A program made the translations under genes and the position numbers. From NCBI GenBank assembly GCA_030824495.1, contig JAVBXP010000040.1, forward strand, positions 1 through 64,000: a stretch of 64,000 nucleotides of DNA, written 5' to 3'. This DNA comes from a bacterium. GTDB lineage: Bacteria > Pseudomonadota > Alphaproteobacteria > Caulobacterales > Caulobacteraceae. Below, piece by piece: positions 24,556-32,869 of this stretch. The notes beneath the pieces are model-generated. The model searched no databases, had not been told where the DNA came from, and saw only the letters and a list, made by a program, of their open reading frames with translations. The stretch's first letter is position 1, and every line of letters begins with the position of its first letter.

Positions 24556-24569
24556 TGACGCTGGCGTCA
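24556..24569. promoter_or_regulatory. Inverted repeat upstream of the P450 gene
   Basis: TGACGC and GCGTCA are perfect inverted copies separated by TG. The site lies 47 bases before the P450 start, in the 181-base gap shared with the divergent FAD protein gene. It could be an operator; no regulator gene is directly attached to the P450. Confidence 0.4.
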
Positions 24570-24690
24570 AGTTTAGCGCGCCTTCGCTTCGGCGTCTCCA
24601 ACTGATCTGCGTTCAGGTGAAGTTTTTCTCTCGTTTAAAATCCCACAAAAATGATAGGAATTAAGTTCACAGATCCAGGGAGTGCGAGCC

Positions 24691-26040
24691 ATGAGCCAGC
24701 GGCCGACAGTTGTGGTGATTGGGGCGGGGTTCTCGGGACTGCTTACGGCTTTGCACCTTGTCGCCGACCCGCAGGGCCCGACGGTCCGGCTGATCGAGCG
24801 GGCCAGGGCGTTCGGGCGCGGCGCGGCCTATTCCACCGGAAACCCCGATCATCTGCTGAATGTCCGGGTCGCCAATATGAGCGCCTATCCCGACGATCCG
24901 GAGCACTTCACCCGCTGGCTGGCGACTCATGAAGGCTGGAGTTCGCACGGCGGGTTCGTGACCCGGGGCGTCTATGGCGACTACCTGCAGGACCTGCTCC
25001 GCGAAGCGCTGGAGAACACCGCTGCTGGACGGCTGCTGCTTGAACAGGACGAGGCGGTAGACGTGCGCCGAGCCGGCGAGGGGTGGCGGGTGAGGCTGGC
25101 GCTCGGCCGCGAGCTCGAGGCCCAGGCGGTGGTGCTGGCGCTCGGCGTGCTGCGACCAGCGCCTCCGGCCGCGGCCACGGACGCCTTGCTGGGGTCTTCA
25201 CGGTATGTCGGCGACCCATGGGATCCGGCGGCTTCGTTGGACGAGAGGGCCGATGACGTCCTGCTCGCCGGAACCGGTCTGACGATGATCGATGCTGCGG
25301 TCACGCTTTGGCGGCCAGGGCGGCGGTTCTGGGCGATATCGCGCCGCGGCCTGATCCCGCGCGCTCACGCTCCGGTCGCGGCCAATATCGCGGAACTTCA
25401 GGCCACTGGGTCTCCTCGAGAGGTCCTGGCGGCGGTGCGTCAGGCCTCGGGCGATGGCCAGTGGCGCGAGACTATCGACGCCTTGCGACCTCAGGTCCAA
25501 GGGATTTGGGAAGGTTGGAGCCAGGCTCAGCGCCAGTCGTTCCTGCGCCACCTGCGTCCCTGGTGGGATGTGCATCGTCACCGCCTGGCGCCCAGCGTCG
25601 CGCGGCGGGTTGGCCTGTTGATGCGGTCGCGGGAACTGGTGGTGAGGGCCGGTCAGATTGTCAGCCTCGCCCCGAACCGCGAGAACATCGAAGTGACCTG
25701 GCGGCCGCGCGGCGGAACGATCACCCGGCGCCTGACCGTGGACGCAGTCGTCAACTGCGCCGGCCTTCTGGGTGACCTGGACCGGGCTCGCGAGCCGCTG
25801 CTGAAACAGCTGATGGCGCGCGGACATATCCGGCCGGACCCTTGCCGGCTAGGGGCGGAAGTCGATCGGACCTCTCGGCTCATCGGAACCGGCGGCGCGC
25901 CGGAACCGGGGCTCTATGCGGTGGGGCCGCTGACGCGCGGGGCGTTCTGGGAGATCACTTCGGTGCCCGATATTCGAACCCAGGCCGCGCAGGCCGCCCA
26001 GGCGATACTAGGCCGTCTAAGAAGGGCTCGCGCGGCTTAG
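24691..26040 (+). CDS. FAD/NAD(P)-binding protein
   Basis: The 449-residue flavoprotein begins with a dinucleotide-binding motif (VVVIGAGFSGLLTALHL, residues about 7-23). RGAAYSTGNPDHLLNVRVANM and ISRRGLIPRAHAP also match a family of poorly characterised FAD/NAD(P)-binding proteins. Near the end, VVNCAGLLGDLD and LYAVGPLTRGAFWEITSVPDI complete the FAD-binding region. The ATG at 24691 is chosen over a GTG at 24682 because GGGAG lies at a suitable distance. The reaction is unknown; it is not a ferredoxin reductase by motif. The LacI gene follows after 66 bases. Confidence 0.82.
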   Translation: MSQRPTVVVIGAGFSGLLTALHLVADPQGPTVRLIERARAFGRGAAYSTGNPDHLLNVRVANMSAYPDDPEHFTRWLATHEGWSSHGGFVTRGVYGDYLQDLLREALENTAAGRLLLEQDEAVDVRRAGEGWRVRLALGRELEAQAVVLALGVLRPAPPAAATDALLGSSRYVGDPWDPAASLDERADDVLLAGTGLTMIDAAVTLWRPGRRFWAISRRGLIPRAHAPVAANIAELQATGSPREVLAAVRQASGDGQWRETIDALRPQVQGIWEGWSQAQRQSFLRHLRPWWDVHRHRLAPSVARRVGLLMRSRELVVRAGQIVSLAPNRENIEVTWRPRGGTITRRLTVDAVVNCAGLLGDLDRAREPLLKQLMARGHIRPDPCRLGAEVDRTSRLIGTGGAPEPGLYAVGPLTRGAFWEITSVPDIRTQAAQAAQAILGRLRRARAA

Positions 26041-26071
26041 GCCGCTTGGCGCCGCGATCAGGCGCACGCTA

Positions 26072-26090
26072 TGAACTTGGCTTAAGTTCA
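26072..26090. promoter_or_regulatory. Inverted repeat upstream of lacI-type gene, candidate operator
   Basis: TGAACTT (26072-26078) and AAGTTCA (26084-26090) are perfect inverted copies with a 5-base spacer. The right half, TTAAGTTCA, also occurs at 24661-24669, 22 bases before the upstream FAD gene. The LacI-type protein encoded next could bind both. Confidence 0.5.
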
Positions 26091-26106
26091 GCGGGAAGCC
26101 GAAATC

Positions 26107-27156
26107 GTGACTGCGCGTGAGAGGGTTGCGAAGGAGGGGCCGTCGGGCCGCCCGACGATCAACGACATCGCGCGCCTGGCGGGCGTTTCAAAGAAGACGG
26201 TTTCGCGGGTCATCAACGAGAGCCAGTTCGTCAAGGAAGACACCCGCAGGGCGGTCCAGGCGATCATTCAGGAGACCGGCTACGTCCCCGATCCGCAGGC
26301 CCGGGGGCTGGCGTTCCGCCGCTCGTTCCTGGTCGGACTGATCTACGACAACCCCAACGCCCAGCACACCATCGACCATCAGCAGGGGTTGCTGGAAGCT
26401 ATGGCAGGGACCGGCTTCGAGCTGGTCGTGCGCCGGGTCGATCGGACCAGCCCGACGCTGCTGGAGGACATGCGCGCCTTCATCGAGCGCCAGAAGCTTT
26501 TCGGGGTGGTGCTGCCCTCACCGGTTTCGGAGGAGGAACGTCTGGTCAGCCTGCTGAAGGCGTTGGACCGTCGCTATGTACGAATTTCCTCCACCCCCCT
26601 CGACCAGCCGGACCGCATGGTGGTCAGCCACGACGGCAAGGGTGCGGCTCAGGCGGCTCACCATCTGGCGGGTCTTGGACACAGCCATATCGCCCTGATC
26701 TCAGGCCAGGAGGGGCGGCGTTCATCGAGTGTCCGGATGAAGGGGTTCGAGGAGGGGCTGGCCGAGCATGGCCTGACCCTTGATCCCAACCTCGTGCGGC
26801 GCGGCGCATATACCTACGAGTCGGGCGTCGCAGCGGCGCGTGAACTCCTGGCGCTCGAGCCTCGGCCCACCGCGATCTTCTGCCTGAACGACGAGATGGC
26901 GGCGGGCGCCTATCTGGCGGCTCGCGAGCGCGGCCTCGTGGTGGGCGCGGACATATCCATCGTCGGTTTCGACGACGCGCCGATGGCCTCGCGGCTATGG
27001 CCGACCATGACGTCGGTCCGGTTGCCGCTTCGTCAGATGGGACGTATCGCCGGCGAGATGCTGACGTCGGACGCGTTGCACGACAAGCCGCCGACGCCGC
27101 GCGAGATCGTGCCCGAACTGATCGTTCGCAACTCGACCGTGGCGCTTCGCCTGTAG
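26107..27156 (+). CDS. LacI-family transcriptional regulator
   Basis: The 349-residue regulator begins at a GTG. The DNA-binding headpiece spans about residues 15-65 (PTINDIARLAGVSKKTVSRV, then the minor-groove hinge region). The rest is a periplasmic-binding-protein-like sugar domain with FLVGLIYDNPNAQH, HLAGLGHSHIALISGQ, FCLNDEMAAGAYLA and DISIVGFDDAPMA. In Caulobacter-type genomes such repressors control sugar uptake genes, often with TonB receptors, but none is adjacent. Autoregulation or control of the upstream FAD gene is more likely here. A symmetric site lies just upstream of its start. Confidence 0.92.
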   Translation: MTARERVAKEGPSGRPTINDIARLAGVSKKTVSRVINESQFVKEDTRRAVQAIIQETGYVPDPQARGLAFRRSFLVGLIYDNPNAQHTIDHQQGLLEAMAGTGFELVVRRVDRTSPTLLEDMRAFIERQKLFGVVLPSPVSEEERLVSLLKALDRRYVRISSTPLDQPDRMVVSHDGKGAAQAAHHLAGLGHSHIALISGQEGRRSSSVRMKGFEEGLAEHGLTLDPNLVRRGAYTYESGVAAARELLALEPRPTAIFCLNDEMAAGAYLAARERGLVVGADISIVGFDDAPMASRLWPTMTSVRLPLRQMGRIAGEMLTSDALHDKPPTPREIVPELIVRNSTVALRL

Positions 27157-27274
27157 CGGGGCGACCGACCATGACGGAAGTTTAATGCGCCGCAGCGCGC
27201 GCGTGTGCGTCGGCGGTGTAAGAAAGTCTCCAAACGCAGACGGCGCGCGCGTCGCGCCGCGCATGGAGCCATTG

Positions 27275-29383
27275 ATGACGACCTGGAAGTCCCTGCTGCT
27301 GGGCGCGTGCGCGCCTGTTCTCCTGTCGGCCCCCGCCACCGCCGCGACACCGCCCAAGGCGCAAACCCCGGCCGTGGCCGAGGCGGCCAAGCCGAAGCCG
27401 AAGTACGGAACTTTTGGTTTCGATACCGCAGGCATGGACCGGGCCGTCGCCCCTGGCGACGACTTCTACGGTTACGCCAACGACGGCTGGGTGAAGACGA
27501 CGGAAATCCCCGCGGACCGAGGCAGCTACGCCACCTTCGGCGTCCTCGCCGACGTGGCCGCCGAGCGCACTCGCGCCATCATCGAGGAATCGGCCAAGGT
27601 CGGAGCGCCCGCTGGCTCCGACGCCCGCAAGATCGGTGACTACTATGCGAGCTTCATGGACGAGGCGGCGATCGAGGCCGCTGGCCTGAAGCCGCTGCAG
27701 CCTGAACTCGATCGCATCAAGGCGATCAATTCCCGTGCCGACCTGTCGCGCGAGCTCGGCGCAAGCCTGCGAGCCGACGTCGACGCCTTGAACGCGACCG
27801 ACTACACGACCGACCGTCTCTTTGGCCTATGGGTGGCCGAGGACATGAACGACACCAGCAAGTACCGGCCCTATCTGATGCAGGGCGGGCTGGGGATGCC
27901 GGACCGCGAATACTACCTGGACGCCAGCCCGCGGTTCCAGGAGCTGCGCGATAAGTATCAGACCCACATCGCCAAGATGCTGACCCTGGCCGGCTATGAT
28001 GACGCGCAAGCGCGCGCGGCTCGCATTCTGGCGCTGGAAACCGCCATCGCCCGCGCCCACTGGACCGTCGACGCCACCGGCGACATGGCCAAGGCCAATA
28101 CGGTCTGGACCCAGGGCGACCTCGCCAAGAAGGCGCCGGGTATCGATTGGAACGCGTTCCTGCAGGCCGCCGGCATGGCAAAGCAGCCATCCTTCGGGCC
28201 GTGGCAGCCGTCCGCCATCAGCGACATCGCCGGGCTGGTCGGGTCGCAACCGATCGCTACCTGGAAAGACTACCTGGCCTTCCACGCCATCGAGCGCGGC
28301 GCGCCATACCTCTCCAAGGCGCTGGTCGACGAGCACTTCGCGTTCAACAGCACGGCCCTGGCCGGAACTCCGCAGCAGCGTGATCGCTGGAAACGCGGCG
28401 TCGACAACACCAGCGAGGCCCTCGGCGAGGCGGTCGGCAAACTCTTTGTCGAACGCCACTTCACGCCGGAAGCCAAGGCGCAGATGCAGGAGATGGTGAA
28501 GAACATCCTGGTCGCCTTCGACGCCCGTATCGACCGCCTGGACTGGATGAGCCCTGAAACCAAGGCGAAGGCCAAGGAGAAGCTCGCGAATTTCCGCGTC
28601 GGCGTCGGCTATCCCGACAAATGGCGCGACTATTCCGGTTTGCAGATCGTCCGTGGCGACGCCTACGGCAACTGGGAACGCGGCGAGGCCTTTGAGTACC
28701 GTCGCAACGTGGCCAAGCTGGCCGGGCCGGTGGACCGCGACGAATGGTGGATGACGCCGCAGACGGTCAACGCCCTGAACCTGCCGATGCAGAACATGAT
28801 TGTGTTCCCGGCCGCGATCCTGGAGCCGACCTTCTTTGATCCGAACGCCGACGCGGCGGTGAACTACGGCGCCATTGGCGGGGTCATCGGCCACGAAGTC
28901 GTCCACGGCTTTGACGACACCGGCGCCTTGTTCGACGCCAAGGGCAACCTCAAGAACTGGTGGACGCCTGCCGACATGGCCCAGTTCAAGGCCCGCAGCC
29001 AGGCGCTCGCGGCCCAATACAGCGCCTATGAGCCGCTGCCCGGCCTGCATCTGAACGGCAACCAGGTTCTGGGCGAGAACATCGCCGACCTGGCAGGCCT
29101 GGCCAGCGCCTACGACGCCTACCACCTGTCGCTCAAAGGGCAGGCGGCGCCAGTGATCGACGGCTTTTCCGCCGACCAGAGGTTCTATCTGGGCTGGGCG
29201 CAGAACTATCGGTCGAAGTTCCGTGAAGCCTCCCTGCGCCGCAATGTGCTGTCGGGCGTCCATTCTCCGGGCGAGTATCGCGCCCAGACCGTCCGCAACC
29301 AGGATCCTTGGTATCCCGCGTTCGATGTGAAGGCGGGGCAGGGCCTCTATCTGGCTCCCGACCAGCGGGTGAAGATCTGGTAG
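27275..29383 (+). CDS. M13-family zinc metallopeptidase, exported
   Basis: The 702-residue protein has a signal peptide (WKSLLLGACAPVLLSAPATA, residues about 4-23) and then a neprilysin/PepO-type peptidase. The zinc site is HEVVH (H540, H544) with the third ligand Glu601 in GENIADLAG; NAFY-like substrate elements and the late GVHSPGEYRAQT also fit. M13 enzymes cut oligopeptides and act in the periplasm or at the cell surface. The ATG at 27275 follows GGAG by six bases and starts directly at the signal peptide; an ATG at 27263 is also possible. The RNA methyltransferase gene overlaps its 3' end. Confidence 0.93.
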   Translation: MTTWKSLLLGACAPVLLSAPATAATPPKAQTPAVAEAAKPKPKYGTFGFDTAGMDRAVAPGDDFYGYANDGWVKTTEIPADRGSYATFGVLADVAAERTRAIIEESAKVGAPAGSDARKIGDYYASFMDEAAIEAAGLKPLQPELDRIKAINSRADLSRELGASLRADVDALNATDYTTDRLFGLWVAEDMNDTSKYRPYLMQGGLGMPDREYYLDASPRFQELRDKYQTHIAKMLTLAGYDDAQARAARILALETAIARAHWTVDATGDMAKANTVWTQGDLAKKAPGIDWNAFLQAAGMAKQPSFGPWQPSAISDIAGLVGSQPIATWKDYLAFHAIERGAPYLSKALVDEHFAFNSTALAGTPQQRDRWKRGVDNTSEALGEAVGKLFVERHFTPEAKAQMQEMVKNILVAFDARIDRLDWMSPETKAKAKEKLANFRVGVGYPDKWRDYSGLQIVRGDAYGNWERGEAFEYRRNVAKLAGPVDRDEWWMTPQTVNALNLPMQNMIVFPAAILEPTFFDPNADAAVNYGAIGGVIGHEVVHGFDDTGALFDAKGNLKNWWTPADMAQFKARSQALAAQYSAYEPLPGLHLNGNQVLGENIADLAGLASAYDAYHLSLKGQAAPVIDGFSADQRFYLGWAQNYRSKFREASLRRNVLSGVHSPGEYRAQTVRNQDPWYPAFDVKAGQGLYLAPDQRVKIW

Positions 29384-30189
29384 TTGCTCGGATAGACGAT
29401 CCCGCCGACCCGCGCATCGCGCCCTATCGCGATGTGCGGGAGCGCGATTTGGTGGGGCGACAGGGGCTGTTCATCGCTGAGGGCGAGGTGGTCCTGCGGG
29501 TGTTGGCCCGTTCGCGCCTGCACCGGCCTGTGTCGTTGCTGCTCGCCGAGAAGCGGATTGCAGGGCTGTCCGAAATCCTGGAGACCCTGCCCGACGACGT
29601 GCCGGTCTATGCGGCGGGCCAGGATGTGATGGACGCCGTGGTCGGTTTTCCGATCCATCGCGGGATCCTGGCGGTGGGGCGCCGGGTCGTTGAGCCGGGG
29701 CCGGCGGAACTGCTGGCGGGACTGCCTGACGATGCGCTGGTCCTGGTGCTCTCAGGCATCGCCAATCACGACAACATGGGCGGGCTGTTTCGCAACGCCG
29801 CCGCGTTCGGCGCCGACGCCGTGATTCTGGATTCCAACTGTTGCGATCCGCTTTATCGCAAGTCGATCCGGGTCTCGGTCGGGGCGGCGCTAATCACACC
29901 GTTTGCGCGTATAGCGCCCGGGGCTGATCTGCTGGAATTGTTGGAAGGTCATGGCTTCGAGGCCGTCGCGCTCAGCCCTAGAGGTCAGGGGACGCTGGCG
30001 GAGGCGACCCGCGCGCCGCGCACCGCCGTGGTGCTGGGAGCCGAAGGGCCTGGCCTGGCTGCAGATCTGTTGGCCAGGGCGAAGACCGTCCGCATTCCGA
30101 TGGCGGACGGCTTCGACTCACTGAACGTGGCGGTGACCGCCGGGATCGTTCTGCATCACCTCGCCTTTGCGGCGAGGCGCAACAGTTAG
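29308..30189 (+). CDS. TrmH/SpoU-family RNA methyltransferase
   Basis: The C-terminal half contains the three SpoU motifs: GIANHDNMGGLFRNAAAFGA, GAEGPGLAADLL and IPMADGFDSLNVAVTAGIVL, which form the knotted SAM site. The N-terminal part (DPRIAPYRDVRERDL, LFIAEGEVVLRVL) is the substrate-binding domain. The protein would 2'-O-methylate rRNA or tRNA. The start is uncertain: no in-frame ATG or GTG exists before the conserved DPRIA segment. The coordinate given is a TTG inside the end of the M13 gene, about 25 codons upstream. CTG at 29377 or ATA at 29392 are other options. Its stop overlaps that of the convergent XRE gene. Confidence 0.85.
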   Translation: MVSRVRCEGGAGPLSGSRPAGEDLVVARIDDPADPRIAPYRDVRERDLVGRQGLFIAEGEVVLRVLARSRLHRPVSLLLAEKRIAGLSEILETLPDDVPVYAAGQDVMDAVVGFPIHRGILAVGRRVVEPGPAELLAGLPDDALVLVLSGIANHDNMGGLFRNAAAFGADAVILDSNCCDPLYRKSIRVSVGAALITPFARIAPGADLLELLEGHGFEAVALSPRGQGTLAEATRAPRTAVVLGAEGPGLAADLLARAKTVRIPMADGFDSLNVAVTAGIVLHHLAFAARRNS

Positions 30190-30605
30190 CGCGCGCGGCG
30201 AATGCTGAGCGTGCGCTCGTCGGAGGATTCTTCGATGAGCGAACGGGTCAGGTTCAGGATGGCGGTGCGCATCGCCGGTTGCTGAACGCTGGCGAAAGCC
30301 TCCAGCAGTTGAACGGCGCCGGGTACGGCCAATTTCTCGAACAGGCTCTCATCGCCGAGCGGCGCGGCGGTTTCACCAACCAGCTCGCCGACAGAGGTGT
30401 CGAGCTTCTGGGCGATCTTCACCAGCATGGAGGCGGAGACGCGGTTAGCGCCACGCTCGTACTTCTGCACCTGCTGGAAGCTCACTCCCAGGTGGTCGGC
30501 CAGGGTCGATTGGGAAATGCCGAGCCACTTGCGACGAACGCGGATGCGATGGCCAACGGCCACGTCGATGGGGTCGGGTCCTTGGTCTTCGGAGTTCTCG
30601 TTCAC
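30186..30605 (-). CDS. XRE-family helix-turn-helix regulator
   Basis: The 139-residue protein has a Cro/C1-type HTH at about residues 16-70 (GHRIRVRRKWLGISQSTLAD, then FQQVQKYERGANRVSASML). A C-terminal helical tail follows, ending in LNLTRSLIEESSDERT. Proteins of this layout are common in Caulobacterales, often in several copies. The GTG at 30605 is preferred because AAGGA lies eight bases upstream; an ATG at 30656 would add 17 residues. It lies downstream of the four-gene acyltransferase operon on the same strand, 168 bases away, and could be an independent transcript. Confidence 0.85.
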   Translation of the reverse strand: MNENSEDQGPDPIDVAVGHRIRVRRKWLGISQSTLADHLGVSFQQVQKYERGANRVSASMLVKIAQKLDTSVGELVGETAAPLGDESLFEKLAVPGAVQLLEAFASVQQPAMRTAILNLTRSLIEESSDERTLSIRRAR

Positions 30606-30773
30606 TGAAAAATCCTTACTGACGATGCGGCAACTTAATTTTTCGCTATCTCGCATAGGCGTAAGGCCTGCCGCTACACCTTTATGGTGAAACGGACGTT
30701 GCGTCGCAGCGGAGCGTTAATAATTCCCGCCCGACGCGAGCGCTACAAGTAAACAATGTTTTCGCGAGAGCCT

Positions 30774-31037
30774 TTAGGCGTCGGGCGCCCGGTTCTCGAG
30801 AATCGCTCCGATCTGGTCGAGCACGGCGAGGGCGGTCTCCTCTCCGTCGCTCTCACATATCTCGTTTGCACGGCGGATGATCTGTGAGAGCGCGGCGAGA
30901 TCGCGCGGGCCGAGCAGGCTGGCCATGCGCAGGAGTTCGGCGGCATCCGGATCGTCGAGTCGCCCCAAATCATCAACTTCATGACTGAAGCTGCGGAAAC
31001 CCATGAGGAACGGGTCGCGGGGCTTGGACTGGGTCAT
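30774..31037 (-). CDS. Hypothetical protein, last gene of the acyltransferase operon
   Basis: An 87-residue acidic, probably all-helical protein (GFRSFSHEVDDLGRLDDPDA, then LLRMASLLGPRDLAALSQII and a C-terminal helix). No known domain is recognised and there is no signal peptide. The ATG at 31037 overlaps the stop codon of the cysteine hydrolase gene in an ATGA arrangement, so translation is probably coupled. As the last gene of a tight four-gene set it may be an accessory or regulatory subunit; this is inference from position only. Confidence 0.75.
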   Translation of the reverse strand: MTQSKPRDPFLMGFRSFSHEVDDLGRLDDPDAAELLRMASLLGPRDLAALSQIIRRANEICESDGEETALAVLDQIGAILENRAPDA

Positions 31038-31576
31038 GGTGCGTTCGCCGCGGCCAAGGCCGAGACGCCCTCTTGAAATAGCTCTTCTGACGCGATCATT
31101 CGGCACAGTGGCGACAGCGACATGATGGTGCCGCTCATGGCCATCCGCTGGAGACGCTCGTCCTTGGCGTTGATCGCCACGGCGTCCTGCAGGATTTCAA
31201 TGGGAAGCTTTCGGTCGGCCGCCGCGAAGGCGGTGGCCAGCACGCTGTCGCAGAGCGAAAACCCGATCAAAGCCAGCGGGCCGCCAAGGGCCAGGGCGGC
31301 TTGCGAGAAGGTCGGGTGCGAGAAGGCGGAGGGGCCTGATCGGACATAGATAGGTTCGCTGGGGAGCGGCTCCAGCCCAGCGATCGGCCGCGCTCCATCG
31401 GGGTCGCTCTCGCGGCGGTGAACGTGGAGGATAGGCCAGCGCGCGCGCCGTGCGCGCAGCAGGACCTCGCGGCAAGCCTCAGCAGTGCGCGCGACGCTCG
31501 TCGGCGAGATCGCATGGGAAATGCGGGCGCGCTGGAGATCAAGACAAACGAGGGCGACTGGCGGGGCAGGAATCAT
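31034..31576 (-). CDS. Isochorismatase-family cysteine hydrolase
   Basis: The 180-residue protein has the isochorismatase-like fold of nicotinamidases and related amidases. Asp13 lies in VCLDLQRA and the nucleophile Cys109 in IGFSLCDSVLATAF. The usual catalytic lysine, normally in a K-x-x-x-SAF context, is Arg79 here (VRSGPSAFSHPTF). That is unusual and may change or abolish amidase activity. The gene overlaps both neighbours by four bases (ATGA-type junctions), so it is part of a coupled operon with a LuxI/FeeM-like acyltransferase. It might hydrolyse that enzyme's product or precursor; this is speculation. Confidence 0.86.
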   Translation of the reverse strand: MIPAPPVALVCLDLQRARISHAISPTSVARTAEACREVLLRARRARWPILHVHRRESDPDGARPIAGLEPLPSEPIYVRSGPSAFSHPTFSQAALALGGPLALIGFSLCDSVLATAFAAADRKLPIEILQDAVAINAKDERLQRMAMSGTIMSLSPLCRMIASEELFQEGVSALAAANAP

Positions 31577-32205
31577 CTCGACAAGCCGCCCAGGTTCGAG
31601 GCCGGGCGCGCAGCCGACGTGTCGAGGACGCCAGCCTCGTCCCAGGCGCCTTCAGGCCGCAGCAGTACGAGCGGGTCGCTGTCCAAGGTGAGGGCGTCGG
31701 GCGGCGGAACGCCTTCCACGATCATCTCGACATAGTCATGGTCCGAAACCACAAAACCGTCACGGTTCTCGCGGATCTGGGCGTTGAAATACTGCTCCCA
31801 GAACGGGATCAGCCGGACTTGCCCGTAGCCCAGGATCTTTCGGTAATTCTTCTTTTCCGCCAAGCGCTTGGCGGCAAGAATGAGCATAAGCGTGGCGCGG
31901 CCGCGGCGATACTCGCGGCGCACCGCGACCCGCTCGACCTTGGCGAAGTCGGCGAACCACCGGATGCGCAGGGTTCCGATCGGCTCGCCGTCGCGGCGTA
32001 GGATCAGATGCGTGGCTCCGGCGAAGTCGTTGCCGTCATATTCCTCGTCATACGGGCAGGCCTGCTCGCCGACATAGACCAGGGTGCGCACCGCCATCGC
32101 CTGCATGATGTCGGGCAGGGTGCGGCAGACCATGATCTCCAATTGGCCCTCGTCCACTTCGGCGGCGGGGCGTGCGTCCAGGGGCATGCGAACATTGGCG
32201 TTCAT
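31573..32205 (-). CDS. LuxI/FeeM-like GNAT-fold acyltransferase
   Basis: The 210-residue protein resembles the N-acyl amino acid synthase / autoinducer synthase branch of the GNAT fold. The order of elements fits: an Arg in MAVRTLVYVGEQACPYDEEYDG, acidic residues D53 and D57, ATHLILRRDGEPIGTLRIRW, then KVERVAVRREYRRGRATLML (the E-x-R strand and the CoA or carrier-protein binding loop around G102). Such enzymes join a fatty acyl group to an amino acid or S-adenosylmethionine. The tryptophan usual in LuxI near residue 34 is not evident, so an acyl-homoserine lactone product is not assured. A plain acetyltransferase remains possible. It overlaps the next gene by four bases. Confidence 0.72.
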   Translation of the reverse strand: MNANVRMPLDARPAAEVDEGQLEIMVCRTLPDIMQAMAVRTLVYVGEQACPYDEEYDGNDFAGATHLILRRDGEPIGTLRIRWFADFAKVERVAVRREYRRGRATLMLILAAKRLAEKKNYRKILGYGQVRLIPFWEQYFNAQIRENRDGFVVSDHDYVEMIVEGVPPPDALTLDSDPLVLLRPEGAWDEAGVLDTSAARPASNLGGLSR

Positions 32206-32206
32206 G

Positions 32207-32767
32207 TCAGGCGGCCCGCCTCGCCTGCGCCCAAGGTTCGGCGACCACCAAGCCGCCCGGCCCCGGCACGGGCTGAGCGCCGATCCGCCTCAGCAGGGTG
32301 CGTTCGCCCCCCGGCGTCGCCGCGCGGCCATAGAGCGGGAGGGTGGGGAATATCTCGCGGTGCAGTTTGACCGCTCCGGCCATCACCGTGGCCCGCCCCC
32401 GCCATGTCGCCCCGGCCATGCCCCAGCCATAGATGGCGATGACGGGCTCTCCCGGCCGCGCCACCAACTCTTCCGGCGGGGTGACCCCGTCGAACACGCC
32501 GGCCGAGAGCTGTGACCGCGCATCCGCTCTCAAGGGGATGATCGCGATAACGCCGGCGATGGAGCCCTCCGGCGTTCTTGAAGTGAAGCAGGACGCCCCG
32601 GTCAGGTCCTGGATGCGGCAAAGCGTCTCCACGGTGGCGATGTCAGGGCTGACGGTTCGAGCGGCCAGGGCGCGGCCCTGCATGATCTCGTCCCTGCTAG
32701 CCAAGGTCATGCCAAGCTCGCCCAGGCCTTGTCGGCAGCGTTCGGCGAAGTCGCGAATGATCGTCAT
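32207..32767 (-). CDS. Hypothetical protein, possible GNAT-like fold, first gene of the operon
   Basis: A 186-residue soluble protein with no confident family. The pattern in the second half (VIAIYGWGMAGATWRGRATV, then a helix VKLHREIFP and LYGRAATPGGERTLLRRIGA) resembles the acetyl-CoA binding half of GNAT proteins. This is a weak structural guess. The ATG at 32767 follows GGTGAG closely; the frame extends to 32833 with an alternative start. Only one base separates its stop from the start of the LuxI/FeeM-like gene, so the two are surely cotranscribed. The divergent LysR gene begins 102 bases away. Confidence 0.72.
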   Translation of the reverse strand: MTIIRDFAERCRQGLGELGMTLASRDEIMQGRALAARTVSPDIATVETLCRIQDLTGASCFTSRTPEGSIAGVIAIIPLRADARSQLSAGVFDGVTPPEELVARPGEPVIAIYGWGMAGATWRGRATVMAGAVKLHREIFPTLPLYGRAATPGGERTLLRRIGAQPVPGPGGLVVAEPWAQARRAA

Positions 32768-32869
32768 CTCACCGCTTTCTTGTGCGAAGATGAGATTTGG
32801 TAGAGCGTCGAGCCTCACACGTGCAGCCACCAATTTCGTATGGGGGCGCCACGGTCTTCTGGGTGTCGC

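Noticed and set aside
23172-24605. Plus-strand frame across the P450 gene
   Set aside because: It is antisense to a clear P450 and runs through its terminator; no family features.
27827-29263. Long minus-strand open frame opposite the M13 peptidase
   Set aside because: Composition is that of an antisense shadow; no motif, start signal or promoter supports it.
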